Origin: a virus
Direction: 5' to 3' (one strand)
DNA: 38,093 nucleotides
Virus record (IMG/VR): IMGVR_UViG_3300019132_000065
Location: 1-38,093 of that record
The translations under genes and the position numbers were made by a program. Position 1 is the stretch's first letter; each line of letters opens with the position of its first letter. The notes beneath the pieces are model-generated. The model saw only the letters and a program-made list of their open reading frames with translations, was not told the DNA's origin and did no database searches. Below, in pieces: positions 29,701 to 37,107 of this stretch.

Positions 29701-30228
29701 AACGAAGCCGAGATCGACCATCTCTTTCAGACGCGCACCACGGAAGCGCAAGCCACCGCCATCGCGCAAACGGTGGTTAGCGCCAAGGTCGGGGACATCG
29801 GCGAGGCAACGGTGGCGCAGCGGTTCCAGGCCGTCGCCACGCAGTTCGGACAATTGACCGGCAGCTATTCGGTTCTGGTGACAGCGGGCGGCTATTGGAG
29901 CGGCTTCGAGGTCATCACGTCGGACGGACAGCCCGGACAGATCCATTCCGAGTTCCGCATTGCGACCGATAAGCTGCTGATCGGCGCTCCGGGCGCTGGC
30001 CACAGTGCGGACTATGTGTTCTCGGTTGGCACACGCAACGGGGTGGCTCGCGTGGTTCTGCGCGGCGACCTGATCGCGGATGGTTCGATCAATGCCAACC
30101 AGATCAACGTTTTGAACCTGTCGGCGATCTCGGCCAATGTCGGTGAAGTGACGGCCGGCGTGATCCGCAGCGCCAACAACAAGATGCGCCTTGAGCTCAG
30201 CAACAACCGCATGACCATGGCGGACTAA
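26758..30228 (+). CDS. J-like central tail tip / host specificity protein
   Basis: This 1156-aa protein has J/TipJ hallmarks: an N-terminal beta-grasp-like segment with ANDNVEFLSRPLGGGSSGGS (about residues 76-95), a hydrophobic hairpin (VVAMVALTALAPYAMAAIGL), and a long central tail-hub region (RPLQPIPVGYGRTLSFPDFA, LDDALETILKAGRAFPAPVG). A fibronectin-like part and a helical stretch follow (LTESIATLETELKARFEENE). The last 120 residues form a DUF1983-like tip with GGYWSGFEVITSDG and GVARVVLRGDLIADGSINAN. It contacts the host receptor. An in-frame start at 26674 lies inside the peptidase gene and is rejected. Confidence 0.9.
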   Translation: MKLAIKHNLLAFDPERDDVRVPESGLVLPMAVHRTKKRNPTIEEVIAEAGWRFDLPTVCKINGQYYGRAEWSTYRIAANDNVEFLSRPLGGGSSGGSTAKTIGAVVAMVALTALAPYAMAAIGLTGIAASIGSALLIGAGSLAISHFLKPKPGAKTDAKEEIYSFSFGGNQARPLQPIPVGYGRTLSFPDFAAPRYSEFSGEAMTEYALFALGCGRYDVEEVRISDTTIWTKAGGYSPSFPGITLEFVEPGQNVTLFPVNVVTATEVSGIELNTTATPGFTANAATTLARQLLIDLVWPSGAFVTYKERVLPTPTGILVEARTVNDQGQPTSDWFPIFSKTYSFAKQSQIRVTERIPVGPGRYEVRARRTNPSITGQQLFGGKVQGTDDVVWSALRAHIDAPQAFPRVTTMAIRASANEQLQGLINGQIGVIATRILPVWENGQFVEKPTRSIAWAALDMWRNTSYGGERPLSHVDFQSFVAYDAFWNAQGHFFDHIFKEPQSLDDALETILKAGRAFPAPVGDRLTIVRDEPRGLSSTLFTDYDIVRDSLEIDYNMSNEEFADGIIGQYVDSLTLKPAEVSSAPPGVTLAKPTYVQLIGVTQRAQAIGLVRFMAAETMRRRITVSWTARAEGRMLKRGAQVKLSSELPQTWGQSVELQEFDEVSRRLIFDQDLAWDDNALNHYIEIRRRDGQPWGPVRVTRGATANVAVVHPADLETEAERQGMTLADAVARSDLMDLPTAAFSPGQPRTFPVLITEGIPDTDGEHIHLTGVMDDPEVYKVVETGVPPIPPVPPIFDKIVPTIIDVGARIYQRHASLVLQAGWTPPKGAVSYEAKVAYTSAAAPMPEDAAFLPAYSGEISSFEAVVGGAERVYLKVRAKNAQGVPGPWTTVAVTPPPLVMDNQFFMMRIREDDLVPQVRRAQEFQRLIEPVALTAAASRVAAKAASDKGEAAITKSEEVRADLTESIATLETELKARFEENEAEIDHLFQTRTTEAQATAIAQTVVSAKVGDIGEATVAQRFQAVATQFGQLTGSYSVLVTAGGYWSGFEVITSDGQPGQIHSEFRIATDKLLIGAPGAGHSADYVFSVGTRNGVARVVLRGDLIADGSINANQINVLNLSAISANVGEVTAGVIRSANNKMRLELSNNRMTMAD

Positions 30229-30230
30229 TC

Positions 30231-30671
30231 ATGCCGACGCGGATCTCCATGGGGCAGCATCCCCTTGGGCATAACGGCATTGTGGTGTCGGTGCCGGGCG
30301 TCGACGTGCTGCAGGTCAATCCAGCGGACAAGACGCAGCTCGCCATGTCGACCGCTTGGGGGCAGATGGCGAACGTCATTGCGAGCGGCGTCTGCTACCA
30401 GGACACAACGGTTTGGCTCCCGTCCTCTGCCTCGGGCTTCTATCCCTACATTCTGTTCCATCAGCTCGTTGGCAGCGGCTACGACCCGCACGCGATTTCC
30501 AGAAACGTGAACGATCAGTGGAACGTCAGCGAGATCGAGGGGCTGTCGAAATGGCGGCTCGTGCATGGCGGCACTTACTTCTACGTCACCGTAAACGCCC
30601 GGAACGTGCCTGACCCGACAACCGGGGCCGTGTTCCGCTACGTGGCCTTCAACCTGCCGACCTACCCATGA
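30231..30671 (+). CDS. tail-tip accessory protein, paralogue A
   Basis: This is a 146-aa beta-rich protein with VVSVPGVDVLQV near the N-terminus, a central LPSSASGFYPYILFHQLVGS and a C-terminal TGAVFRYVAFNLPTYP. It is the first of three tandem proteins of similar size and layout (A, B, C). They share a V-S-x-P-G-V-D opening (A and B), an aromatic core and a C-terminal beta strand. Following J, they are probably receptor-binding or tail-tip accessory proteins. No named family recognised. Confidence 0.6.
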   Translation: MPTRISMGQHPLGHNGIVVSVPGVDVLQVNPADKTQLAMSTAWGQMANVIASGVCYQDTTVWLPSSASGFYPYILFHQLVGSGYDPHAISRNVNDQWNVSEIEGLSKWRLVHGGTYFYVTVNARNVPDPTTGAVFRYVAFNLPTYP

Positions 30672-31090
30672 GCATCCTGATTCAGCCTGGCTTGATCCGG
30701 GTTTCGCGCCCGGGGGTGGACGCGGCGACCGCGCTTGAAAAGGATCTGTTGCTGTCGATCGGCGCGCGCGTCGGGCAGATCCTCGGATCGGGCTACGCCT
30801 ACCTCAACGCAGAGGACGGCGGCTACTGGAGCGGGACCGCCTACTTCGGCCCCTTCGCCCGCGCGCCGGATGCTCTGGGGTACGTTCTGTTTCAGAACGG
30901 ATTTGCCTATGCGGCGCCCGGCGCACTCAACCTGACCACGGCCGGACCCAGCCAGTTCGTACGCCGTTGGGTCACGACAGACATGGTCATTGGTAGCAGC
31001 TCGATCTACATCCGCGGCTGGCAGGAGACCCAAAGCGTGCTCCCGTCCGCCTTTGTCTACGTGCTTTATCGCAAGCCGTTCCAAGGGTAG
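30668..31090 (+). CDS. tail-tip accessory protein, paralogue B
   Basis: This 140-aa protein starts MSILIQPGLIRVSRPGVDAA. The core GGYWSGTAYFGPFARAPDAL with GYVLFQ matches paralogue C (SGTFWFGRSYATVPLALGVA). GGYWSG also occurs in the J C-terminus. It overlaps paralogue A by 4 bp (ATGA). Likely a small beta-sandwich tip or receptor-binding protein. Confidence 0.6.
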   Translation: MSILIQPGLIRVSRPGVDAATALEKDLLLSIGARVGQILGSGYAYLNAEDGGYWSGTAYFGPFARAPDALGYVLFQNGFAYAAPGALNLTTAGPSQFVRRWVTTDMVIGSSSIYIRGWQETQSVLPSAFVYVLYRKPFQG

Positions 31091-31092
31091 CG

Positions 31093-31503
31093 ATGCTTCT
31101 CCAATTCCTCGATCACCCGGGCGATCCGTTCCGCGTCGTCGCCGGCACTTCGCCGGTGTCGGACGATCTCGACCCCGCCGTGTTGTTTTCGTCCCGGTGG
31201 CGCGGCGGCGCGACCGAATTCTTCCAAACCTCGTTCGGGGTGGGCGGCTCGGAAGTCTCCGGCACATTCTGGTTTGGGCGGTCCTACGCCACCGTGCCGC
31301 TGGCGCTCGGCGTGGCGTACTCGCCGCAGGTCGGATTCATCTACCCGCAGGGGTACGTTCACAGCCGGAAGTTCAGCAACACGGTTTGGGGCTACACGGC
31401 CGATTACCTGCTGATCGAGGTGACCGGCGGCTATGTGACCTTTCGGGCCCGCAGGGACAGCGGCGCCATCGACATGAACCTTCGCATCTGGGTTCTGGGG
31501 TGA
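31093..31503 (+). CDS. tail-tip accessory protein, paralogue C
   Basis: This is a 136-aa protein with DHPGDPFRVVAGTSPV at the N-terminus, SGTFWFGRSYATVPLALGVA in the core and FRARRDSGAIDMNLRIWVLG at the end. It aligns by eye with B in the SGT-x-x-FG and P-x-ALG positions. Third member of the tandem set. Confidence 0.6.
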   Translation: MLLQFLDHPGDPFRVVAGTSPVSDDLDPAVLFSSRWRGGATEFFQTSFGVGGSEVSGTFWFGRSYATVPLALGVAYSPQVGFIYPQGYVHSRKFSNTVWGYTADYLLIEVTGGYVTFRARRDSGAIDMNLRIWVLG

Positions 31504-31506
31504 AGC

Positions 31507-31914
31507 ATGATCGTTTCCTATGAACTCGAAACCGGAAAGATCACCGGAGCGCACGAGCCCGGGGGAGGCGAGGAGGCTTATCTTGAGCTGCTCCGTAGCA
31601 AAGGGCTTGGCGGCGTGCGGCTCGGGATCGACCCGCAGACCTATTATGTTCGAGACGGCGTCATCGTCCCGCGCCCAGAGGCGCAGATCCAGCTCGACAA
31701 AGACGTGGTCGGTGTCGGGCCAGAGGACCGCATTGTGCTCTCCGGCGTTCCGGCCGGCGCCAGCATTCAGATTGCCGGGCCGACCGGCACGCATCGACTC
31801 GAAGGCACTGGCGAAGATCTTCCGATCGGGTTCGGCCTGCCGGGCGTCTACGAAATCCAGATCGATCCGTTTCCGGCCCGGATCTTCATTAAGCGCGTGA
31901 CGGTGCAGCCATGA
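31507..31914 (+). CDS. hypothetical tail protein
   Basis: This 135-aa protein starts MIVSYELETGKITGAHEPGG. It then has a YYVRDGVIVPRPEAQI segment and an immunoglobulin-like stretch (IVLSGVPAGASIQIAGPTGT). The opening (Y-x-x-x-T-G-x-I) is common in small proteins encoded near phage tail fibres. Probably a fibre-associated or chaperone protein; not assigned. It overlaps the next gene by 4 bp. Confidence 0.6.
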   Translation: MIVSYELETGKITGAHEPGGGEEAYLELLRSKGLGGVRLGIDPQTYYVRDGVIVPRPEAQIQLDKDVVGVGPEDRIVLSGVPAGASIQIAGPTGTHRLEGTGEDLPIGFGLPGVYEIQIDPFPARIFIKRVTVQP

Positions 31915-32288
31915 TCTTTCTTGCCCCGCCCCTGGAAGATTATATCGAGCGCGCCGCGGAGGCCGTCGATGCGGCATTCGAGATCCGCCGCAAGCGCCCG
32001 GCCGGTCAACAATCGATGGACGCGCTGAAGGTATTCGAGGCGCAGAAGGTTGCCGCTGGCGGCACGTCGCCTTTGCTGGAAGCTGAAGCGCAGATCCGGG
32101 GCATTACCGTCGAGCAACAAGCCGAACGCATTCTGCACGTGGTCAAAGAGGCCGCAAACCTGGAACTCGACCGCATCGCGCTCAAGGACGCCATTCGCAA
32201 GGCGGGCAGTCATGCACAGGTCGCAGCCATTCTGAAGGCGAACGACATCCCCTTTGTCGTGCCGGGCACTCCGACCCTGACGGCCTGA
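31911..32288 (+). CDS. hypothetical helical protein, possible fibre assembly factor
   Basis: This is a 125-aa, mostly helical protein (YIERAAEAVDAAFEIRRKRP, GITVEQQAERILHVVKEAAN, LELDRIALKDAIRKAG) ending in IPFVVPGTPTLTA. In size and position just before the tail fibre gene it resembles DUF4376-type tail fibre assembly proteins, but the similarity is only by eye. Confidence 0.55.
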   Translation: MIFLAPPLEDYIERAAEAVDAAFEIRRKRPAGQQSMDALKVFEAQKVAAGGTSPLLEAEAQIRGITVEQQAERILHVVKEAANLELDRIALKDAIRKAGSHAQVAAILKANDIPFVVPGTPTLTA

Positions 32289-32369
32289 CAGCCAAGACAT
32301 CTCCATTGCCATCCGACCGCGGCGGAAGCGCCGTCGCGGCATGAGGTTTTGCGCCCATAAGGATCATTC

Positions 32370-34286
32370 ATGGCGACCGGCGATTATCCGATCCATTACG
32401 GCACATACATCGAGGGTGCCGGCAAGGACACGACCGCGACGTTTACCAATGGCTCAAGCCAAGTCGTGGGGCAGTTCACGACCTGGGAATCGGCGCTTCA
32501 GCCCGGAGATCAGATCTACGCCGGCGGCATCGTGTCCGTCGTCAAGTCGATCGAGGACAACGAGCACCTGACGCTTGCGTTGCCCTGGTCCGGCCCGACC
32601 ATGAATGCCGCGCCCTATGTGGCTCAGCGGTGGATGCAACACACCGACCCGCGCAAGATCGGTCTGGTGATCACCGAGTATTTCGCGACCTTGGAGAAGG
32701 TGCCGGCCGACGTGCAGGCCAATGCCAATCTGGCCAAAGCCTTCGCCACAAGCGCGTATAACGTCCAGATCAACGGTCAACCGGCTGGCACCTATTCGGC
32801 GCTCCATCACGCCGAGATGGCGAAGCGCTGGGCCGAGCATACGGATGGCCAGGACGTTGCCGGGACCGGCACGCGCTCGGCCAAACATCACGCAACGCAA
32901 GCGGCCGCAAGTGCAGAGGCCGCCAACACTTCAAAGAATGCGGCTGCGCAATCGGCCACGAATGCGGCAACGTCGGCAAGTCAAGCGGGTGCGGCCCAAA
33001 CCGCTGCGCAAACGTCTGCCGGCAGCGCTGCAGCGAGCGAACAGCGCGCAGCCGATTGGGCTGAGAAGCCGGACGGTGAGGATGTCACCACGCCGGGCAC
33101 TCGATCGTCCCGCCATTGGGCGCACCAAGCGGAGACCTCGGCCGCCAGCGCCACAGGCGCCGCAGGGGCTGCGCAAACCGCGCTCGCCGGATCCGTACAA
33201 GCTCGCGACAAGGCCGAAGAATGGGCCAATGCAGGATACAACGTCCAGGTCGAGCCAGGGCTGTTCTCAGCCTATCATTGGTCCGAAGTCGCAAGACAGT
33301 TCGCAGCAGGCCAAGCGTCGAACATCGCCTTCGCGCCGGTTGGCAGCATTCAGGCGACGAACGTTCAGGATGCCATTGCGGAGCTGGAAGCAGAAAAAGG
33401 CAGCCTGCCCAACGATAGCGTCACCAACGCCGAACTGGCCAATATGGCAACAGGGACAATCAAGGGTCGGGCAAGCGCCGGTGCAGGCGACCCGGAAGAC
33501 CTGACCCCTGCTCAGGTTCTGTCGCTGCTCGGCAACATGGCGCACGGCCAATGCCGCTTAACCAAGAGCGGGGCAAATTTGCTGCTCTCCCGTCACAACG
33601 GCAAGCATCTCATCATAAACGGGGCGCAAGAAACCATACCGGCAGGCGGAGTGACGCTTGCCCCTCCGGCCACCAACGGCATTCTCTACTACATCTACGC
33701 TTATATGAATTCCGGCACGATGGCGCTGGAAGCCTCAACCACGACCCACTCAACCGACAGCCAGACAGGCGTGGAAATCAAGGCGGGCGATGCAAGCCGC
33801 ACCCTTGTTGGCATCGCTCGCACAGGTTCTTCGGCTTGGGTCGATACGGAAAAGCAGCGGTTTGTCCGCTCTTGGTTCAATGATCCTGGAATACGGGGCA
33901 AGAACCAATACACGACCGACCGTTCAACCACGAGCGCGTCGTTTATCGAGATCAATTCGGAGATCCGTATCGAATTCCTCGCCCTGCCGGGGGATCTTGT
34001 ATTCCTGGCAACCAATGGGCGTGTTCTAAACAGCACAGGCGGCCTGACCTCTACCGGATTCCGTTTTGACGCAACGACGGGCACGGAAGACATCAACGCT
34101 ACGGCCGGTGTGGCAACCGCGAGCCAAAACCCCGGACTATCAGCAGTCTTCGACGGACTTTCCGAGGGATACCACTACGTGACCGTGGTGGGCGCGGTGA
34201 CGACTGGGACGGGAACCTGGGGCGGGTCCGGCGGGGCTATTGCTGGGACAACCTACTCGCTCAACCTTGCTGTCATGAGGGGCTAA
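32370..34286 (+). CDS. tail fibre protein
   Basis: This is a 638-aa protein. The N-terminus (about 1-110) looks like the attachment domain (GTYIEGAGKDTTATFTNGS). Residues about 125-320 contain three degenerate repeats with W-A-E-x-x-D-G-x-D-V and G-T-R-S-x-x-H (AEHTDGQDVAGTGTRSAKHH, AEKPDGEDVTTPGTRSSRHW, and YNVQVEPGLFSAYHWSEVA), linked by Ala-rich coiled-coil stretches. The C-terminal 250 residues are Thr/Gly/Ser-rich and probably the receptor-binding head. Fibres of this type trimerise. Confidence 0.85.
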   Translation: MATGDYPIHYGTYIEGAGKDTTATFTNGSSQVVGQFTTWESALQPGDQIYAGGIVSVVKSIEDNEHLTLALPWSGPTMNAAPYVAQRWMQHTDPRKIGLVITEYFATLEKVPADVQANANLAKAFATSAYNVQINGQPAGTYSALHHAEMAKRWAEHTDGQDVAGTGTRSAKHHATQAAASAEAANTSKNAAAQSATNAATSASQAGAAQTAAQTSAGSAAASEQRAADWAEKPDGEDVTTPGTRSSRHWAHQAETSAASATGAAGAAQTALAGSVQARDKAEEWANAGYNVQVEPGLFSAYHWSEVARQFAAGQASNIAFAPVGSIQATNVQDAIAELEAEKGSLPNDSVTNAELANMATGTIKGRASAGAGDPEDLTPAQVLSLLGNMAHGQCRLTKSGANLLLSRHNGKHLIINGAQETIPAGGVTLAPPATNGILYYIYAYMNSGTMALEASTTTHSTDSQTGVEIKAGDASRTLVGIARTGSSAWVDTEKQRFVRSWFNDPGIRGKNQYTTDRSTTSASFIEINSEIRIEFLALPGDLVFLATNGRVLNSTGGLTSTGFRFDATTGTEDINATAGVATASQNPGLSAVFDGLSEGYHYVTVVGAVTTGTGTWGGSGGAIAGTTYSLNLAVMRG

Positions 34287-34287
34287 G

Positions 34288-34737
34288 ATGATCGGACCAT
34301 CGTTCGGAGAAGAAATTGCGACCGCAGGTCTAGCCGGGCTTCCGTTCTCGTGGGGCACTGACGGGGTGTATGGTCGGGAAAACTTGACGCCGGAACAGAA
34401 TGCGGCATTGGACGCGGTGATTGCGGCTCATGACCCGAACAGGATCGTGCCGCCGCCCGCGATCTCCGACCGTCAATTCTTTCATGCTCTGGCAAAGCGG
34501 GGCCTGATTACAGGGGAAGAGGCCAAGGCCGCTGTCAAGACAGGCGAGATCCCGGCAGCGCTTCAGGTTGTCATCAACAATTTGCCGCCTGAATACAACC
34601 GTTTCGATGTCGAGATGCTGATCTCCGGCGCGACGGTCTTCGAGCGGCACCATCCGACAACGCAGGTGATTGCGTCCACGTTCGGGTGGAGTCGCGAGCA
34701 AACCGACGAGTTCTGGCGCTTCGCCGCCACTCTCTAA
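34288..34737 (+). CDS. hypothetical protein after the tail fibre gene
   Basis: This is a 149-aa protein with YGRENLTPEQNAALDAVIAA, ISDRQFFHALAKRGLITGEE and HHPTTQVIASTFGWSREQTD. The middle, with its ISDRQF..L...G-I-x-x-x-E-A pattern, looks like the C-terminal domain of phage proteins encoded after fibres and may help fibre assembly. It ends two bases before a strong terminator that closes the tail operon. Confidence 0.6.
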   Translation: MIGPSFGEEIATAGLAGLPFSWGTDGVYGRENLTPEQNAALDAVIAAHDPNRIVPPPAISDRQFFHALAKRGLITGEEAKAAVKTGEIPAALQVVINNLPPEYNRFDVEMLISGATVFERHHPTTQVIASTFGWSREQTDEFWRFAATL

Positions 34738-34739
34738 CA

Positions 34740-34760
34740 GCCGCCTTCGGGCGGCTTTTT
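34740..34760 (+). terminator. strong intrinsic terminator of the tail operon
   Basis: GCCGCC (34740-34745), UUCG tetraloop, GGCGGC (34750-34755) and TTTTT. It separates tail genes from the lysis cassette. Confidence 0.9.
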
Positions 34761-34784
34761 CATGCCCACAATCGGAGCATCCCC

Positions 34785-35549
34785 ATGGCCGCCGAAAATT
34801 TCGCGGCGTTGCTGCCGCGCGTCCTGAAACATGAGGGCGGGTATATCGACCACCCGCTGGATCCCGGCGGCGCGACCAATCTCGGCGTGACGATCCGCAC
34901 CTTGTCGGATTGGCTCGGTCGACCGGCAACCAAGGCAGAGGTCAGGGCGCTGACCGTCGAAAAGGTCGCGCCCATCTACCGCAAGCGTTACTGGAACGCC
35001 GTCAATGGTGATCGGCTCGCCGCCGGCGTCGACTATGCGACCTTTGACGCCGCGGTGAATTCCGGGCCCGCACGGGCCAAGAAGTGGCTGATCCGGGCTG
35101 TCGGCTCGGACGATCACGCCGTCACGGTACGCCGCTACTGCGAGATCCGCCGGTCCTTTCTGCGCGGGCTGAAGACATTCCAGGCGTTCGGCAAGGGCTG
35201 GATGCGTCGTGTGGCCGAGGTCGAGGCGCACGGAGTTGCGATGGCTATGGCCGCGGCAGGCGTGACCCGTGAGGTTATTGCCGAGACTTTGGCCGGTCAG
35301 GCGCCGCGGAACGAGCAGAAAGCCAAAGTCGAATTCCGGAAGGCCGCAGGGTCGGGCACAGGCGCGGCCGGCACCGGAGCCGTCGCTTCACAGCCCGACG
35401 TCATCGGCGCCGATCCGACATCCCTGATCATCTTCGGCCTTGTGGCCGCCGTTCTCGTCGTCGTCGCGGTCATCGCCTGGCGCAATGCCAGGGCCGAACG
35501 CGAGGTCGCCCGGGCCTATGCCGCCAAGGCGCAGGAAATCGTCGCCTAA
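34785..35549 (+). CDS. GH108 muramidase endolysin with C-terminal membrane helix
   Basis: This is a 254-aa protein. Residues 1-90 are a GH108 lysozyme domain (LPRVLKHEGGYIDHPLDPGG, ATNLGVTIRTL) with the catalytic Glu in HEGGY. Residues 95-170 match the linked peptidoglycan-binding fold (DAAVNSGPARAKKWLIRAVG). There is no N-terminal signal; instead one C-terminal transmembrane helix follows a Gly/Ala linker (SLIIFGLVAAVLVVVAVIAW, about 216-236). The enzyme would cut cell-wall glycan at lysis. ATG 34785 was chosen; the in-frame start at 34686 would run through the terminator. Confidence 0.9.
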   Translation: MAAENFAALLPRVLKHEGGYIDHPLDPGGATNLGVTIRTLSDWLGRPATKAEVRALTVEKVAPIYRKRYWNAVNGDRLAAGVDYATFDAAVNSGPARAKKWLIRAVGSDDHAVTVRRYCEIRRSFLRGLKTFQAFGKGWMRRVAEVEAHGVAMAMAAAGVTREVIAETLAGQAPRNEQKAKVEFRKAAGSGTGAAGTGAVASQPDVIGADPTSLIIFGLVAAVLVVVAVIAWRNARAEREVARAYAAKAQEIVA

Positions 35550-35576
35550 TCGTCCTCTCACAACCAGGAGAAACCT

Positions 35577-36278
35577 ATGCGTCACGTTCGTCTTTCGGGC
35601 GCGCTGTTGCTCGCGCTCATGCCTTCGCTGGCTTTCGCTGCTGGGACCAGCCCTGTTGATCCTGGCACTGGCAACGGCCTGGCCCTCGGACTGGCTGCTT
35701 TGGGGGTTACCGCCATCGGTCTGTTGGCCGTCCTCGCGGTGCTCGCGCGCTTCCCGCGGCTCGGAATGCTTACCTCACTTGGCCTTGCTGCTGTCGTCGT
35801 CGCAATGCCAGCCTTCGCCCAAACCGGTGGCCCGGTCGAAACCTGGCTTGATAGGCTGATCACGATCGGAACAGCAGTGATCGTCGCCCTGATTCCGATT
35901 GCAGTTCCGATCGCCATGAACCGGCTGCTCGATAAGTGGGGCGTGGAGGCCGACGCCGAGCGGCGTAAGGCCCTAGCCACGGCCATCGTGAACGGGCTTA
36001 TCCAAGCGCTCCATACGCGCGGGATCAAACGTGATGACCTTCCCGCTCAAGAGCACAAAGCGGCGGTGATCAACGATGCGGCGGAGTACGCTGCCAAGAC
36101 CGTTCCGGGCACCATCAAAAAACTCGGCGTGCCGCACGAGAACCTTGCTGCAATCGCAACAGCATATCTCCCGCAGGTGCTCGGCGCCTTCGGACCGGTC
36201 GGGGCGGTGATCGGCACGATCGGCGCCGCTGCTCTCGATGCGATCGACCATCAGCCAGAGCGCCCGGGAACGCGCTGA
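35577..36278 (+). CDS. multi-span membrane protein, candidate holin or lysis accessory
   Basis: This is a 233-aa protein with an N-terminal signal-like segment (MRHVRLSGALLLALMPSLAF, A-x-A end) and three hydrophobic helices (about 35-57, 64-80, 92-113). The middle one again looks like a signal sequence (MLTSLGLAAVVVAMPAFAQ) and begins with an in-frame Met at codon 64. The C-terminal 110 residues are soluble (ALATAIVNGLIQALHTRGIK). It lies right after the endolysin, which suggests a lysis role, but it is longer than ordinary holins. Confidence 0.6.
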   Translation: MRHVRLSGALLLALMPSLAFAAGTSPVDPGTGNGLALGLAALGVTAIGLLAVLAVLARFPRLGMLTSLGLAAVVVAMPAFAQTGGPVETWLDRLITIGTAVIVALIPIAVPIAMNRLLDKWGVEADAERRKALATAIVNGLIQALHTRGIKRDDLPAQEHKAAVINDAAEYAAKTVPGTIKKLGVPHENLAAIATAYLPQVLGAFGPVGAVIGTIGAAALDAIDHQPERPGTR

Positions 36279-36366
36279 CAATAGCTCGCAGGCCGTCGAA
36301 TCGATGCTCTCAAGCATGATGGCAGGCACGGGAGCGGCGGACGGATAGGGCAGGGAAGAGGCTCAC

Positions 36367-36717
36367 ATGCCTGTCACGATCAATTGGGAGATAAACCCAT
36401 TGGCTGTCGTCACGCTCGTGACCAGCCTTGTCACGGTTGTCGCATTTTGGGTGCGCTCCTCGGATGCCGCCGCTCAAGCCCGCACCGAGGCGCAGGACGC
36501 CCGTAAGCGAGCGGATGCCGCGCACGAGAGCATCGCTATGCTGCAGGCGTCTCTTGCGGCTTATCGGGAAACACAGGCCGAGCGCCTAGTTTCGCGCGAA
36601 GTCCTTCGGGAAGTCGAGGATCGCTTAACTGGGTCTATCGAACGGCTTGGCGACCGCCTGGACGCCTTAGTGAAGGAGCTGGTGTCACGCGGGCGCGATA
36701 ACCGCAGCAGTAATTAG
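36367..36717 (+). CDS. membrane-anchored coiled-coil protein of the lysis region
   Basis: This is a 116-aa protein with one N-terminal helix (AVVTLVTSLVTVVAFWVRSS) followed by a long charged coiled coil (ARTEAQDARKRADAAHESIA, LREVEDRLTGSIERLGDRLD). This layout fits a spanin-like or XhlA-like protein that cooperates with the holin, or a membrane scaffold. No lipobox or paired Rz1 frame is visible. Confidence 0.6.
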   Translation: MPVTINWEINPLAVVTLVTSLVTVVAFWVRSSDAAAQARTEAQDARKRADAAHESIAMLQASLAAYRETQAERLVSREVLREVEDRLTGSIERLGDRLDALVKELVSRGRDNRSSN

Positions 36718-36800
36718 CGTCCATGTCGAGCCGATGCGTGCCTGAGTTGAGCAAGGCGATTGGGGACAACAATCGCGACTGCGACAGGTGATCGCACTTG

Positions 36801-36826
36801 TCGCATCCGTATTTCATCGGATGCGA
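36801..36826. repeat. perfect 9-bp inverted repeat
   Basis: TCGCATCCG (36801-36809) and CGGATGCGA (36818-36826) with an 8-bp AT-rich loop. It lies in the 138-bp gap after the lysis genes, just before an AT-rich stretch. It may be an operator, a weak terminator or an attachment-type element. Confidence 0.55.
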
Positions 36827-36855
36827 AATCGTTGGTTAATCAACTATTTACCTAA

Positions 36856-37107
36856 ATGAGAGTGACGCAACGTCACTTGCGAAAAGTCCCTCCACCTTCG
36901 CTGTTTTCCTGTGCAATCTATCTGCGCTCATCGGCAGGTGAGCCGGGAATGGTAGCCCGAACCAAGCGCGAACGCCCTCGGCCTATGGCCGGGCGGCTAC
37001 GGGAGGTCCGCAAGGGCCTGCCGGGGTTGTTCGCGCCTCTGGTCTACCACCCGTATGTCCGTCCGGCCACCCGGCCGAGCCACGACAACGGGAGTGAGTT
37101 CAATTGA
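36856..37107 (+). CDS. doubtful small basic protein
   Basis: This is an 83-codon frame, rich in Arg and Pro. The part from the internal ATG at 36949 (MVARTKRERPRPMAGRLREV) is the most protein-like. Its end overlaps the TTG start of the next gene by 4 bp, which favours coding. No fold or family recognised. The upstream palindrome at 36861-36877 lies within the first codons, so the real start may be the internal one. Confidence 0.35.
   Translation: MRVTQRHLRKVPPPSLFSCAIYLRSSAGEPGMVARTKRERPRPMAGRLREVRKGLPGLFAPLVYHPYVRPATRPSHDNGSEFN
36861..36877. repeat. perfect 7-3-7 palindrome, possible operator
   Basis: AGTGACG-CAA-CGTCACT. Symmetric and close to the AT-rich stretch at 36830-36857, a typical setting for a regulator site. 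Confidence 0.5.

Noticed and set aside
28699-30003. 434-codon minus-strand frame antisense to the J-like gene
   Set aside because: Arg/His-rich shadow frame opposite a strongly supported tail protein.
36238-36348. 36-codon frame overlapping the end of the membrane protein gene
   Set aside because: No ribosome site and no recognisable feature; too short to support.
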